Origin: Cephalopachus bancanus
Lineage: Eukaryota; Chordata; Mammalia; Primates; Tarsiidae
Length of the DNA: 64,000 nt
Direction: 5' to 3'
Assembly: GCA_027257055.1 (NCBI GenBank)
Contig: JAPVLO010000056.1
Span: 8,172,501-8,236,500, forward strand
In this document: positions 26,801 through 36,903 of the stretch, one piece after another
Numbering within the stretch: the stretch's first letter is position 1
How the letters are laid out: every line of letters starts with the position of its first letter
The notes under the pieces: model-generated
Databases searched by the model: none
The model's input: the letters and a program-made list of their open reading frames with translations, nothing else
What the model was told of the DNA's origin: nothing
Program-made: the position numbers and the translations under genes

Positions 26801-27062
26801 AAGGATAAAATCATAGGGAAATAACAGTAACTATATGTGTGTTTGTATCCATTAAATTGCATATCTCTCTCTTTTAGGAGGCTGGTGGTGGCATGATGTC
26901 TGTGGAGAAAACAATCTAAATGGTAAATATAACAAACCAAGAGCAAAATCCAAGTCAGAGAGAAGAAGAGGAATATCTTGGAAGTCTCAAAATGGAAGGT
27001 TATACTCTATCAAATCAACCAAAATGTTGATCCATCCAACAGATTTAGAAAGCTTTGAATGA
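17300..27062 (+). CDS. ANGPTL3: Angiopoietin-like 3, complete gene (seven coding exons)
   Basis: Secreted hepatic glycoprotein that inhibits lipoprotein lipase and endothelial lipase, acting with ANGPTL8. Coding segments: 17300-17800, 18407-18517, 21059-21173, 22200-22313, 24264-24359, 26253-26519, 26878-27062 (1389 nt, 462 codons plus stop; human has 460). All introns are GT-AG. Order of parts: signal peptide (about residues 1-18); N-terminal lipase-inhibitory segment containing [13 protein letters not shown]; long coiled coil (about 85-208); linker with the RAPR/TT proprotein-convertase site; C-terminal fibrinogen-like domain (about 245-462) with its cysteines. N-glycosylation motifs NMS, NETW and NYT are kept. 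No frameshift or premature stop. It lies in a DOCK7 intron on the opposite strand. An upstream in-frame ATG adds two residues (see findings). Confidence 0.97.
17801..18406 (+). other. ANGPTL3 intron 1
   Basis: 606 bp GT-AG intron, A+T-rich with a short A-run near 17910. I see no repeat or gene in it. Confidence 0.9.
18407..18517 (+). CDS. ANGPTL3: ANGPTL3 exon 2 (coiled coil)
   Basis: 111 nt, 37 codons, phase 0 at both ends: [20 protein letters not shown] then [17 protein letters not shown]. Acceptor tacccag and donor gtaagt. It continues the coiled coil that drives oligomer formation. Confidence 0.96.
18643..18800 (+). repeat. MIR SINE
   Basis: gcaggctctgaagctaataa, gtacctgggttcaaaccatg, taaattacttaatccctctg and ctcataggattattgtaaga follow the MIR consensus in order. 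It lies in ANGPTL3 intron 2. Confidence 0.75.
18845..19345 (+). mobile_element. L2 (LINE2) fragment
   Basis: ctctgggcctttgcccttgt, aaaaagccttcccaggtcac and ctaagtaagctccgtgaata are the classic L2 3' end phrases in the right order. It lies in ANGPTL3 intron 2. Confidence 0.75.
19979..20240 (+). mobile_element. Degenerate Alu
   Basis: It begins gggctcatgccagtaatccc with the first bases missing, keeps an aataaatcaaaaa linker and ends gacagagtgagaagccgaat. It is more decayed than its neighbours. It lies in ANGPTL3 intron 2. Confidence 0.8.
21059..21173 (+). CDS. ANGPTL3: ANGPTL3 exon 3 (linker with cleavage site)
   Basis: 115 nt between acceptor tttatcag and donor gtaaga, leaving phase 1. It reads [20 protein letters not shown] then [18 protein letters not shown]. 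The RAPR/TT proprotein-convertase site that frees the N-terminal fragment is intact. The threonines after it match the known GALNT2 O-glycosylation position that blocks cleavage. Confidence 0.96.
21664..21778 (+). mobile_element. Short LTR-derived poly-A retrocopy, type B (TINE-like), in ANGPTL3 intron 3
   Basis: A G+C-richer 115 bp island in an A+T-rich intron: ggccattgccactgccattg, then gctatggcgaggctgtgttt, ccctctttctctctaattta, ctttctagataaacta and a poly-A tract. The last part matches the element at 12248-12345 read in reverse. aaaagtt flanks both sides (21657-21663, 21779-21785). A processed pseudogene tail is the alternative. Confidence 0.55.
22200..22313 (+). CDS. ANGPTL3: ANGPTL3 exon 4 (start of fibrinogen-like domain)
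   Basis: 114 nt, phase 1 at both ends, acceptor cttctag and donor gtaaaa. It reads [20 protein letters not shown] then [18 protein letters not shown]. The two cysteines that form the first disulphide of the fibrinogen-like domain are present. Confidence 0.96.
22466..24024 (-). mobile_element. 5'-truncated L1 in ANGPTL3 intron 4
   Basis: Its 3' end is at the low coordinate (ttattttaaagatgtggggt on the plus strand). Reverse translation gives pieces of the ORF2 C terminus such as [14 protein letters not shown] and [17 protein letters not shown]. The frame is broken. gatagtct flanks both sides (22457, 24025) as a probable target duplication. The transposase-like activity is gone; only about 1.56 kb of the 6 kb element is present. 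Confidence 0.88.
24264..24359 (+). CDS. ANGPTL3: ANGPTL3 exon 5 (fibrinogen-like domain)
   Basis: 96 nt, phase 1 at both ends, acceptor tattcag and donor gtaagg. It reads [20 protein letters not shown] then [15 protein letters not shown] is a kept N-glycosylation site. A 1.56 kb L1 in the preceding intron ends about 240 bp upstream of this acceptor. Confidence 0.96.
24360..26252 (+). other. ANGPTL3 intron 5
   Basis: 1.9 kb GT-AG intron. It contains one Alu (25453-25742). The start (24375-24480) resembles an old MIR3/L2-like repeat (acaaatatttactgagaagc). The rest shows nothing I recognise. Confidence 0.9.
25453..25742 (+). mobile_element. Alu, full length, in ANGPTL3 intron 5
   Basis: gccaggctcagtggctcagc, linker, right arm and A tail. 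aatctattccta at 25441-25452 and 25743-25754 is the target duplication. Confidence 0.93.
26253..26519 (+). CDS. ANGPTL3: ANGPTL3 exon 6 (fibrinogen-like domain)
   Basis: 267 nt, phase 1 at both ends, acceptor ttttcag and donor gtatca. It encodes [20 protein letters not shown], the [16 protein letters not shown] core, an NYT glycosylation motif, and ends [18 protein letters not shown]. The frame reads on past the donor into the intron, but the human-like exon 7 fixes the splice. Confidence 0.96.
26520..26877 (+). other. ANGPTL3 intron 6
   Basis: 358 bp GT-AG intron, free of recognisable repeats. Confidence 0.9.
26878..27062 (+). CDS. ANGPTL3: ANGPTL3 exon 7 coding part (C terminus)
   Basis: 185 nt to the TGA at 27060-27062, acceptor cttttag. 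It reads [20 protein letters not shown], continues through a KSERRRG basic stretch, and ends [12 protein letters not shown]. The Trp cluster and the [10 protein letters not shown] motif typical of fibrinogen-like domains are present. The residue before that cysteine is Val where I recall Glu in human ANGPTL3. Confidence 0.96.
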
Positions 27063-28358
27063 ACTGAGGCAAATTACAAAGCCAATAAACTAAACATTAA
27101 ATTCATCCCAAGCTAATGTGGTCTAATAATCTGGTATTAACTCCTTAACAGAAGAAACAGTGAGAAATAGATTTATCTTAAAGTCACTATCATTATAAGA
27201 TTAAACAAAACATCACATTGCCTCAAAGAACACCATTTACTCTTCTCAGTCAAAATTCTTATCATATCATTTGTTCAAATTATTTTGTGATATGGGAATT
27301 TAAAGATTAGACAGTCACAATCTAAATTATAATCAATAGGTAAATTTTTAAATAACTTTTTAAAATAAAAAACCATACAGAGATTTTTATTTTAAATCAT
27401 CATGTGGACTAATTCACAACTTCCCCACTATACCAGTCATTTAAATCCTACACTTGATCAAATACAAAGGACTGATAATTGCACAGCTCTTAAATGCTAT
27501 CATATTAATTTCAAAACTAAAAATTCAGTCCACTCAGAGTACATGCAAAAAAATCTGTAATATAAATTTTAAAACTGATGCTTCGTTTTGCTACAAATTA
27601 ATTTGGAGATGTTTGACATGATTTGTTTATGAAGCCAAAAGAAGCAGGATGAAAAACTGCATTAAAATAGGTTCATAGTCCTTTAAAAAAAATGCAGTAG
27701 GTCACACTTACTAAGTCACATTGACTTTAGCATCAGGTACCACTGTAGCTTAGCATATTTGTTAACTTATCTATACTGTAGTATATTTTATACTTTTTAA
27801 CACCTAATACTGTGAAACCAAATAATTATAAAAGGATCTTGTCAGAATACAGTAAGAATGAATAGTTTATAGCAACAAGTTGAAGTCTAATAATATTAAT
27901 AATTTATTCCCCCTGGACATACTATGAGTCTAATACTTTTATGAAGATTTTCAAGTAGAATTAAACATCATAACAATTTATTGAACATTTAAATAGCCTG
28001 ACAGGTATGTATGTACGTTTAAAATTCAATAAATAAAGACTCAGTCCCTAAATTATAAAAATTTAAATTTGTGTAGTTTTTTATTGATATAATAGATATA
28101 TAATTGTTATTTCTATTTTAAATAAAATAAACTCCAAATCCCCAAGGATTATTACATAGAAATTTTTACCATAATATCATGTCAGTATTTGTTTTGAAAT
28201 GTTTTTAAAGAAATTACCCATAAGAAATAAAATTTTAAGTTAAACACAGTTTTTAAATGATATAGTGCCCAAGTTATATAGTGACTTACCTTACCTTTGC
28301 CAATAAATATTCAGCATTATGTATTGCAAATTATCAAATATACATGTCACATATATAC
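27063..28358 (+). other. ANGPTL3 3' untranslated region (approximate)
   Basis: A+T-rich sequence after the stop codon. AATAAA hexamers occur at 27084, 28028, 28032, 28121, 28126, 28226 and 28302. The human 3' UTR is, by recall, about 1.4 kb, which favours the distal group. The exact end cannot be decided here. Confidence 0.45.
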
Positions 28359-28545
28359 AATGGGTGGTGCCAAAAAAAGCATTCACACTTTAAGAAAGGA
28401 AAAATTGTATTAAAATGGCAATTCTCAATATATACCAATAACAAAAGATGAATACAAGGCACGTCTAACTTCTGCAATTACAAGAGGCACTCAAAGTGGT
28501 TACTATCAGCGACGAGACACTGCTGATTATGGCAAACTAAAAGTA
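28359..28545 (+). mobile_element. DNA-transposon-like fragment (possibly Tc2/Kanga group)
   Basis: tgggtggtgccaaaaaaagc, atatataccaataacaaaag and caagaggcactcaaagtggt recall an old Tc/mariner-type element. Assignment is from memory and tentative. It lies just past the distal ANGPTL3 polyadenylation signals. Confidence 0.35.
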
Positions 28546-29525
28546 ATACATAGACAACATCTCTTAAAATATGGATACATTTTTTAGCATTCCCAGTTTA
28601 TATATCACATATATAAAAGATATGTATGATCTATGTGATTATACATAAATGTTTTGTTGTAGAAAGAACAAAAGAATAAAAGCAAGAACAGGCTATAAGT
28701 TTCAGAGCCACGGCCCAAGCTATAAAATTTGACATTGATTATTTTGGAGCCAAAATGTCAAAATAACTTCCACTCCCCCAGTTGGAAGCATTCAAATCCA
28801 AAATAACTCATTATTTAATATACAAGTGCTTCCTCTATTTGTTTTTCAGTTTTGTTTTTTAACAACTTTCACACGACATGTTTCACTTTGTTCTTTTTAG
28901 GATTACTAAATCAGGTATTTTCTCCCATATAAAGCTTAGATTGGGAGATCATTATAGTAGAAAAAGAAAAAGGAATTTTTTCTTTATGTTTCACTAAATT
29001 GTGTCCTTCTAGTCTTGCTACATTGCTTAAAGTGTTCAAACTTCACCGCTAACCCACTATTGTCTAATCGAGTGGCCTTTTCTCAGCCTACCCTTTCTGT
29101 GACCTCTCTACTACTAATACCCTTTTTTCAGACTTGACCTTCACCTTGCTTGCACAGTTGTACTACACTCTCTATGAATTAGCCCTCACTCAAGGTCCAT
29201 CTTTATAACTCTACTCTTTTCTCATACTTAGTACTGTGGGCCAATGTACGACCTTCAATAATCTTTTCTATGCTGACCCTCAGACATTGCATCTACTCTT
29301 ATGGACTTATCATCTATTTTCCATGCACAAAGTTTCAAAATCTATATATTCATCCCAGGTCTCCTTCCAGTTCCTCTTTTTATATTGCCTACCTGTCATT
29401 CAATGTCTTCTAGTGCCCTCACATTCAACATATCAAATCACAAATTCCCCAGACCCTTCCTGCCACTGTTAACCCTTCCTACACATTTTCCCCTCCCTTC
29501 TCCCTCAAGCTTTCTTCTTAACTAC
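28546..29525. other. DOCK7 intron, mostly unassigned
   Basis: 29020-29520 is C+T-rich (cttctcagcctaccctttct style) and may be a decayed L2/L3-type LINE, but I cannot name it. No gene seen. Confidence 0.4.
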
Positions 29526-29595
29526 TTTTTTAAGAGACAGGGTCTTTTGATTTATTGTAGAGACGAGGTCTCACCAAGTTGCCCAGGTTGGTCTT
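29526..29595 (-). mobile_element. Alu fragment, reverse
   Basis: aagagacagggtcttttgat, then tgtagagacgaggtctcacc and aagttgcccaggttggtctt. It stops abruptly where a plus-strand Alu arm begins. Confidence 0.75.
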
Positions 29596-29754
29596 GTGGT
29601 GGCACATGCCTATAGTTCCAGCTACTTAGGAGGTTGAAGATGAAGGATTGCCTGAGCTCAGCAGGTAGATGCTGCAGTGGCCATGAACATGCCACTGCAC
29701 TCCAGCCTGGGCAACAAGGTGAGACACTGACTTAAAAAAGAAAAAAAAAAAGAA
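29596..29754 (+). mobile_element. Alu right arm
   Basis: gtggtggcacatgcctatag to caaggtgagacactgactta and an A-rich tail. Only the right monomer is present. Confidence 0.8.
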
Positions 29755-30029
29755 ACAGGGTCTCACTCTGTCACCCAGGCTGGAATACAGGCACGATGAT
29801 AGCTCACTGCAGTCTCAAACTCCTGGGGCTCAAGGGATCTTCCTGCCTCAGCCTTCCAAGTAGCTGGAACTACAGGTACATGCCACCACACCCAATTTTT
29901 AAATTTTTTGTAGAGACAGGAGCTTGCTATGTTGCCCACACTAGTCTTGAACTCCTGGACTCAAGCAATCCTCCTGCCTCAGCCTTCCAAAGTGCTGAGA
30001 TTATAGGCATGAGTCATCAAGCTCAGCTG
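29755..30029 (-). mobile_element. Older Alu (AluJ-like), reverse
   Basis: cagggtctcactctgtcacc through ggcatgagtcatcaagctca, joined directly to the A tail of the preceding plus-strand arm. The two form an inverted pair. Confidence 0.85.
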
Positions 30030-30220
30030 TTAACTTCTTTATATCCATTAATATCATCACTATGATTCCAGTCACAGAATACCGAACATAGAAGACATCT
30101 CTGGCTTTTCACTTAACTTTTAAAAAATTATTCTCAGGATTTATTATTGTTATTGCTGTTGCTATTATTACTGTTTTGAGTCTGGGGTTGTTATTATTAT
30201 TATTATTATTATTACTATTA

Positions 30221-30342
30221 TTTGGGTCTCACTCTGTTGCCTAGGCTGGAGTGCAGTGGCATGACCACACCTGGCTAATTCTTAAATTCTTTGTACAGAT
30301 GAGGTCTCACTACATTGCTCAGCTGGTCTCAAACTCCTCCTC
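30221..30342 (-). mobile_element. Alu fragment, reverse
   Basis: ttgggtctcactctgttgcc to agctggtctcaaactcct with an internal deletion. A (TTA)n tract (30187-30215) precedes it. Confidence 0.75.
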
Positions 30343-30380
30343 TCTTATACCATAAACCACCTCTCTTATACCATAAACCA
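30339..30380. repeat. Perfect 21 bp tandem duplication
   Basis: The 21 bp unit at 30339-30359 (containing ctcttataccataaacc) is repeated exactly at 30360-30380, at the edge of the Alu fragment. Confidence 0.95.
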
Positions 30381-30894
30381 TAAAGTCCAATATAATCTTC
30401 TTTTGAAACATCTCTTAGTCTGATAAACCCTCTTCACAAGAACTGTCTTTAACCTGAGTCATAGGTTATCTAAATAGCCTCTTCCTGGCCTTCTAATTTT
30501 GTCTCTCTCCTCCTCAATCTTCCTAAAACAAATTTTAAATGGCTGCATACACTTTGACCTGTGTCCCTCAAGCCTGTCTATTAAGGAAGTCAACAGTTGA
30601 GGTAATAAACATATATCCTTACAGGTTCTGGAGCTACAGGATTAAATAGCTTGTTATATTTATAAATTTCTTTTAGTAATTACAGGGATCTCATCTTAAC
30701 TCTTAGAATCTTATCTTAAAATTGCATGTAAATTGTGTTTTATACATCATAAATCTAACTTCATATAAAAATATTTATTTTCCTCCCAAATCTTCTAACA
30801 AATGATGCTCTATATTTGCATCACATTTATCCTGTGGACTTGTATATACTATAGAGCTGTACAAGAATGGAAACCTCCCTAAAACGAGCATGGG

Positions 30895-31260
30895 CCTATG
30901 GAACAAAGTCCACATCCCTTATAAGTATTCAGGAGTCTCTATAACATGGCTCCAAATGACCTCTTGAACCATTTTTCCCCACAACACAAACACTCTGCTC
31001 TAATCAAAATTATCTACTTTTAAACATCTTCTCTATGCCTTCCTAGTATATTCCAGTGTCTAGGATGTCTCCCCACACCTTTCTGATTGGCTAGGTCCTA
31101 TTAATACTTCAAGGTGCAGATCTCTTACTTCTTGCACAAATATCCTAGTAAATGGCAGCTCCTTCTTCTGAAACTGTGCAGCATTGCTATCTGGACCCCT
31201 CAAATGGCGCTCAGTACATGAAGAGACAGAGAAGTAAATCTGGCAAATCATAATCATAAA
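30895..31260 (+). mobile_element. L2 (LINE2) fragment
   Basis: gtctctataacatggctcca, aatacttcaaggtgcagatc and tatcctagtaaatggcagct fit L2 3' sequence, well decayed. Confidence 0.55.
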
Positions 31261-32600
31261 AATTGAGAAATAGCCACAAAAGCTCCAAAAGCTTCAAAGA
31301 CAGTCAATCTACTTGATTTTTAGTGAATTAATGGAAATAGCATAAAAAATAGTCAATCTACTTGATCTTAGTGAATTACTGGGAAATTTCTATACCAGTA
31401 TGAATTTCACTGAAAGCAAATATACACACTTCTCATTACAGGATCACCTACTGTAGTATAATCTAGTTACACACTGTCAGTCATCCTAGAATCAGCATGT
31501 TTCCATGCTTGTATCTCTTCTTCCTAATAGCATAACTCATGGGAGTCAATTAACTCATTCATGATTTTTTTTAAAAGGTACTGATTAACCAGTATTTACT
31601 GAGCATCTACTATTTGTTTTCTTTACAAAACCTGTTCCAAGTTTGTATTCATATATATTATACCTTCTGTTAGAGGATAATCAAATTTCCTTTTTTTCCC
31701 CCCGCATCACTAACAACCATAAGCACTACATTTGTGTATATACTACCAGGTGGTTATCCAACACAGCAACTGACCCTTTAATCAAGGTCCAAAGTACTCT
31801 TATAGCAAACCAACTAGGGCAGAATTACTCAATTGGTGTGAAATGTACAGTTCAAGGTCATAAAAGGAGGACAATCTCTCAAAATAAGCCTCTAAAAAAG
31901 AGGTTTCGATGACATTTGGAAATACAAAATATAATTAAGGATTACATTTTTTTAAAGCTGTTTTCTAAATTTATGTTTAACCCTAAGAACAGTCATACGC
32001 CTACTAAAATGATTATGTATCTTTGAAAGAGCAATAAATTACAACCTTAAAAATGTAAAGTGATCGCTTTTTCAACCTTATTTCATTCAAATAGGCAAGC
32101 TTCAATTTTCATACCCAATAGATGGGAATGATAATAACCTTGCCAAATCTACTTCATGGAGCTGTAATCATCAAGTCAGATACTATATTCAAATCGTTTT
32201 ATGAACTACAAAGTTCTAAAACAATAGACAAACTTTTAAAAGCTGAATCTTAGATATCACTCTTCACATTTCTTTAACTGAATAATCTGTGCAAATGCTT
32301 CCTAACTGAAAATACACTAATTTTCACAACAGGAGAACAAATCTGTTCTTCTTACAGTCTACTCCTGTTTTTGGAACTTTGCTTCTTCCCCTGGGAATCT
32401 GAGATAAAACTTCATCACCTTCAGATGATGAGACAAGAGCTCTCAGCTTAAGAGTTTTCATAGTTAAAATAAACTAGGACCAAATAGAATAAAAGTCAGA
32501 GTGGTATATCTAGGGCAAAATCAAAACAGGAGAGTATGTGGCAGTGGCCTGAGATGTCTATGAACACTACACATAAAAACAAAGACCAAAAAAACAAAAC

Positions 32601-32658
<58 letters not shown>

Positions 32659-33082
32659 GACCAATACTCTCTACAGCAGGGGACCATAAATTTGAACAGA
32701 AAAAAAAAAATTTCCTTAATTTTCAGTAACATTCAGTTCTTCCTTAAATTATGAATACAGGAAACTAACCATAACTAACCATAAGTATTAGTAGGACATA
32801 AGACTTTGACATTAATAGAAACTATATATATTTTTATAGCATAACTATCATAATGATCTCAAAATATCATTGATGCCTATTACTATTTAGTACTAATGCA
32901 GTCATTTTAGATATAAGGCCAGATTTTATTACTAATGTAGTCATTTTAGATACAAGGTCAGATGTGGCTATTTAATTTATTAATAAAGAAACATCACAAT
33001 TCTAATATTTTGATAATTTTAATTCAATATAATTTATTTCTTTTTATTCTATGTATTTTATTTTACGTATTTAAAAGCATTG
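31261..33082. other. DOCK7 intron with local duplications and a microsatellite
   Basis: Two small direct duplications are visible: about 31303-31338 repeated at 31349-31385, and 32891-32923 repeated at 32930-32962. The (AC)n at 32604-32656 lies between. Nothing else is recognised. Confidence 0.6.
32604..32656. repeat. (AC)n microsatellite
   Basis: 53 bp of uninterrupted AC dinucleotides, about 26 units, following an AAAAC-rich stretch. Confidence 0.98.
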
Positions 33083-33281
33083 CAGGTTGAGTAGCACTCA
33101 TGCTTGGGACAGAAGTCTTTCAGATTTCATATTTTTTGGATTTTGGAACATTTTAATTACACTGATTGCTGAGCAACTCAAATCTGGAAATACAAAATGC
33201 TCCAAAGAGCAGTTCCTTTGAGCATTCTGTCAGGGCTCAAAAAGTTTCAGATTTTGGAGCATTTCAGATTTGGTATGTTCA
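33083..33281 (+). mobile_element. Tigger/pogo-like MITE
   Basis: It begins caggttgagtagcactcatg. Similar motifs (ttcagatttcatatttttt and ttggagcatttcagatttgg) stand near both ends, as in the short pogo-type elements beginning caggttgagtatccctt. Confidence 0.55.
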
Positions 33282-33533
33282 ATTTATACTCCAAAAAAGA
33301 GGGTCATAGCGTTCACAAGACTGCCAAAGGTACCATGGCACAAATGATAGGAACCCAGCTTCAAAGGGTTCTATACCATCATATAGTAACCTAGTTTAAG
33401 TAACATGAATTACATGGCTGTCGTGTCATAAATAGCATACATTTACTGGTCTGGCTGGCCAAGCTCTTCCTAGAACAAAAATTTTAGGGAAGAAGTTCAA
33501 TCAGTGAATAACAAGCTTATTAAACTACTCAAG

Positions 33534-33775
33534 TCTGAGCCCACAAGTGTGAGACCAGCCCAGGAAACTTGGCGAGACCTCATCTCTACAATAAATCAAA
33601 AATTAGCCAGGTGTGGTGGCATGCACCTGTAGTTCTGGCTACCTGGAAGGTGGAAGCGGAAGGGTTGCCAGCACCCAGCAGGTCAAAACTGGAGTGGCCG
33701 TGAATGTGCCAATGCACTCCAGCCTGGGCGACAGAACAAGACTCCAACTCAAAAACAAAAACAAAAACAAAAAAA
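33534..33775 (+). mobile_element. 5'-truncated Alu
   Basis: It starts mid-left arm (gagcccacaagtgtgagacc), with linker, right arm and an (AAAAAC)n tail. Neighbouring actca(c)aag motifs may be a target duplication. Confidence 0.85.
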
Positions 33776-36260
33776 ACTCACAAGGGTAAAATTATAAAGA
33801 GAACATGAAACATTTCATTTGTTATTGTGGTTAATTTTTTTAAAAGCCTTTATCTGTTAGAGATACATACTGAAGGATTTAAAAATAAAGTTATATAATG
33901 TTCAGGCTTTGCTTCAAAGTAGTTAGTACTAAACAAAAAAAAAGGACAAACAGACAAAAAAGAATGACAATGGAACTTAATTATACTGCTCTCTTTACTT
34001 TTATAAAATTTGCAATTTTCCATAGTGAAAAGTCTAAAACTATATTCAGAATAGTTCACAGATAATAGATTTACCAAGGATTATTAAGAACTCTGTGGAT
34101 ATATCCCTAACTGCTAAAGTCCAGAACAAAATTCTTTCATTTTTTTTCTCACTATGATAGTCACCAGGTCTGAACCACTGCATTTATTCTTACATTCTTA
34201 GTAAAACCCTATTTGCTAGGTATAGTCGTTCAAAAATACTAAACAGAAAAGCAAACAATGCCCAATAGGTAATTATAACTAAGGCTATTGTTGGCAAAGA
34301 GGCTAACTCCAACTCCAATGAATAATCCTGCCAAGAATATCATGTACTCTGGACACATATCTCTTAAAACCTAGCAGTCAGTAGAACACATGAGCATTTG
34401 CTTAGTTAGATGTACCTTGATCTATTACAACTCAAATGCAACAGTGGTGATCAAGTAACAACTTGGAACACAAGTAAAATTGCGCATGATCTATTACCTG
34501 ACTTTTCAATGATTTCAAATATTCAATAAAGAGTTTTTTCCCCACAAATAAGGGCTCTTTAGTTTTCTTAATGTAACAATTACACTAGTATTTTTTCTAT
34601 GATACTGTGCTAGCTTAAGTATTTCCTTGATAAAGCATTTGATGTAAGCCCCAAAAAGTAATGACATATTCATTTGGTTTGGTGCAAAAAGTAACATACA
34701 TTCATTTCCTGATTGCTAGAAACTACCACATATCTATGTATCCTCATTTACCCCTATAGAGAATTTGAAAAGACCAGGTCCTTCCTGGGATAACCCCACG
34801 CAAATGTAAGTGATCAGCCATGTGTGGGGGAAAAAATGAGTTTGCTATTTAAATGTGAAGAATCTCTTACTTTGGGCATAGCTTAATAATAGATTATATA
34901 TATTATTTTATCTTATTTTATTTTAAAGCTGTGGGGTATAAGTCAGGATTATGCACATTAGTGGTTTAGGTACAGGTTTAAGTCTTTAAGAAGTCCTGAC
35001 ATTGTCTTTAAAGGCATATTTAAAAAATACATAAGTAAAAATAAACTAAAATATACCCCTTCTAGACAGCTTTCTCTAAATTATCTGATAATCAACATAA
35101 AAATTAGAAGTGAAATGTGTTAAGTAGTTGGAAATCCATCACTTTTGGAACACAGTTCTTTCTCCTACAGTTTCTTCCCTCATTCATGCCTCAATCATGT
35201 TCATTCATTCTATTTAGACAATAATTTTTCTTTTTTACCCCATGAAACCCTTTACAATCCCTTTAAGTTTCTTACCAACACAAAAACAATGTACAAATAT
35301 TTTCTTAAAATACATTTTAAAAATGCCTAAATTCCTAGTTGCTTCAGATATAAATTTGAACCCTCTGGAACTGCAGCTTTGCCACTTATAAAACAGGAAT
35401 AATAACATTGGTTCTGTGAATGCCACGATGCAGAGTTAATAAGACAATGGCCATTTATAAACTAAAAGGAGTCCTAGTGTCAACTTTATTTTCCTTTTTT
35501 AATATTAGGCTCTGAGAAAATACACACATAAAGATTTGTAATACGACCACTGGTGTGTACCACCAGAAATTACAGCTTATCCTAAAACATTACGGAGAAG
35601 GCAAAAATGACCTAAATAAGCTAGATTATGATTACTGTGACCCAGCCCAATCATTCAGTTAGAAAATATTTATGGAATTTTCTATAAATTATTGTAATAT
35701 CTGTATATTAGTTATCTGTCGAGGCTGTCATAAAACTTTTTTCAATTCCAGAATTATTTCTATCTATGCCAGGTTTTCTAGATATGCTAAAGTTTTTAAA
35801 AATAAATTACAAATTCCCAAACATATTAGCTGTCCATGGGACCAAGGTTTTCTAACAGTATTAAGTAGAACAAGCAACATACATGATTTGGTTTTCAGGT
35901 CCCATGGACACGGAGAGTCTAAATAATAACATAAACCAGACCAATACTGACATTGACAACCTCGCTTTTAAAATCATTCTCTTTATCCAGTTATACCCCA
36001 AAAGCCCAATATCTTCATGCTTTTCGGACTAATCTCTCTCAAGTTGTACAATGCATAAGTAAATGTAATCTAATAAGCCAATGCTAGCAGTAAGTTCTAA
36101 GTTCTATTGAGCATTTAATATGTGCCAGGTCCTTTAATTTGTGCCACACACTTTACACACATTTCATCCTCACAAATTTCTAAGATGTAGGTAATTTTAT
36201 TATCCCCATGTTAAAAAAACAAAAAGGAAAAGCAGGCATTACTCAGTTTTAAATACAACA
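33776..36260. other. DOCK7 intron, mostly unassigned
   Basis: It includes the small L1 3' end at about 34911-34990 and a MIR-type piece at about 36105-36220 (tatgtgccaggtcctttaat). No gene or exon seen. Confidence 0.5.
34911..34990 (-). mobile_element. L1 3' end fragment
   Basis: attttaaagctgtggggtat, then aagtcaggattatg and gtacaggtttaag match the 3' ends of the L1 copies at 22466 and 44591. Confidence 0.65.
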
Positions 36261-36465
36261 AATTCTCACTTAATGTCATGAGTAGGTTCTTGGAAACTGC
36301 AACTTTAAGGGAAACAATGTACAGCAGGCCCTTGAAAAAGTATTTTCTTTAGTACTATTGTTTCATTACAACACTGATGAGAAAAAAACAAATTGATTTC
36401 ATCATACATCATTTCATTTAAGTTGCAGTTTCGAAGAACCTATCAATGATCTTATATGAAGACTT
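36261..36465. mobile_element. MITE-like element with inverted ends
   Basis: The left arm (36261-36310, with taggttcttggaaactgcaa) is the imperfect reverse complement of the right arm (36415-36465, with ttgcagtttcgaagaaccta). This indicates an old non-autonomous DNA transposon. I do not name the family. Confidence 0.6.
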
Positions 36466-36606
36466 ACTATAACTCTTAAAAATGATATATGGTTACAAAA
36501 TATTGGTTACAGGACCCATCTCCCAAATACTCCTAAGCTACACATACAAGTTATACTATTTCAATTAACACAAAAAATTATCATTTCTTTATATAATTTG
36601 GAAATT

Positions 36607-36903
36607 ATTATTATTATTATTATTTTGAGTTGGAGTCTCACTCTGTCTCCCAGACTGGAGTGTAGTGGCCACTCCCAGCCACCGCAGCCTCGACCTGCTG
36701 GGCTCCGGCGATCCTTCCACCTCAGCCTTCCGAGTAGCTGGAATTACAGGCGCGCACTACCACACCGGGTAATTTTTTGATTTATTGTAGAGATGAGGTC
36801 TCACCAAGTTGCCCAGGCAGGTCTCGAACCCGTGGGCTCAGGCAATCCACTCACCTCAGCCTCCCAAAGGCGCAGGATTACAGGCTGAGCCACCAAGCCC
36901 AGC
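36607..36903 (-). mobile_element. Alu, full length, reverse
   Basis: An (ATT)n-expanded tail at 36606-36625, gagttggagtctcactctgt, and the end gagccaccaagcccagct. It has the long left-arm form (accaagttgcccaggcag) with the newer ccaaaggcgcaggatt phrase. Confidence 0.93.

Noticed and set aside
32496..32754. Frames rich in Thr-His or Cys-Val repeats
   Set aside because: They are translations of the (AC)n microsatellite, not proteins.
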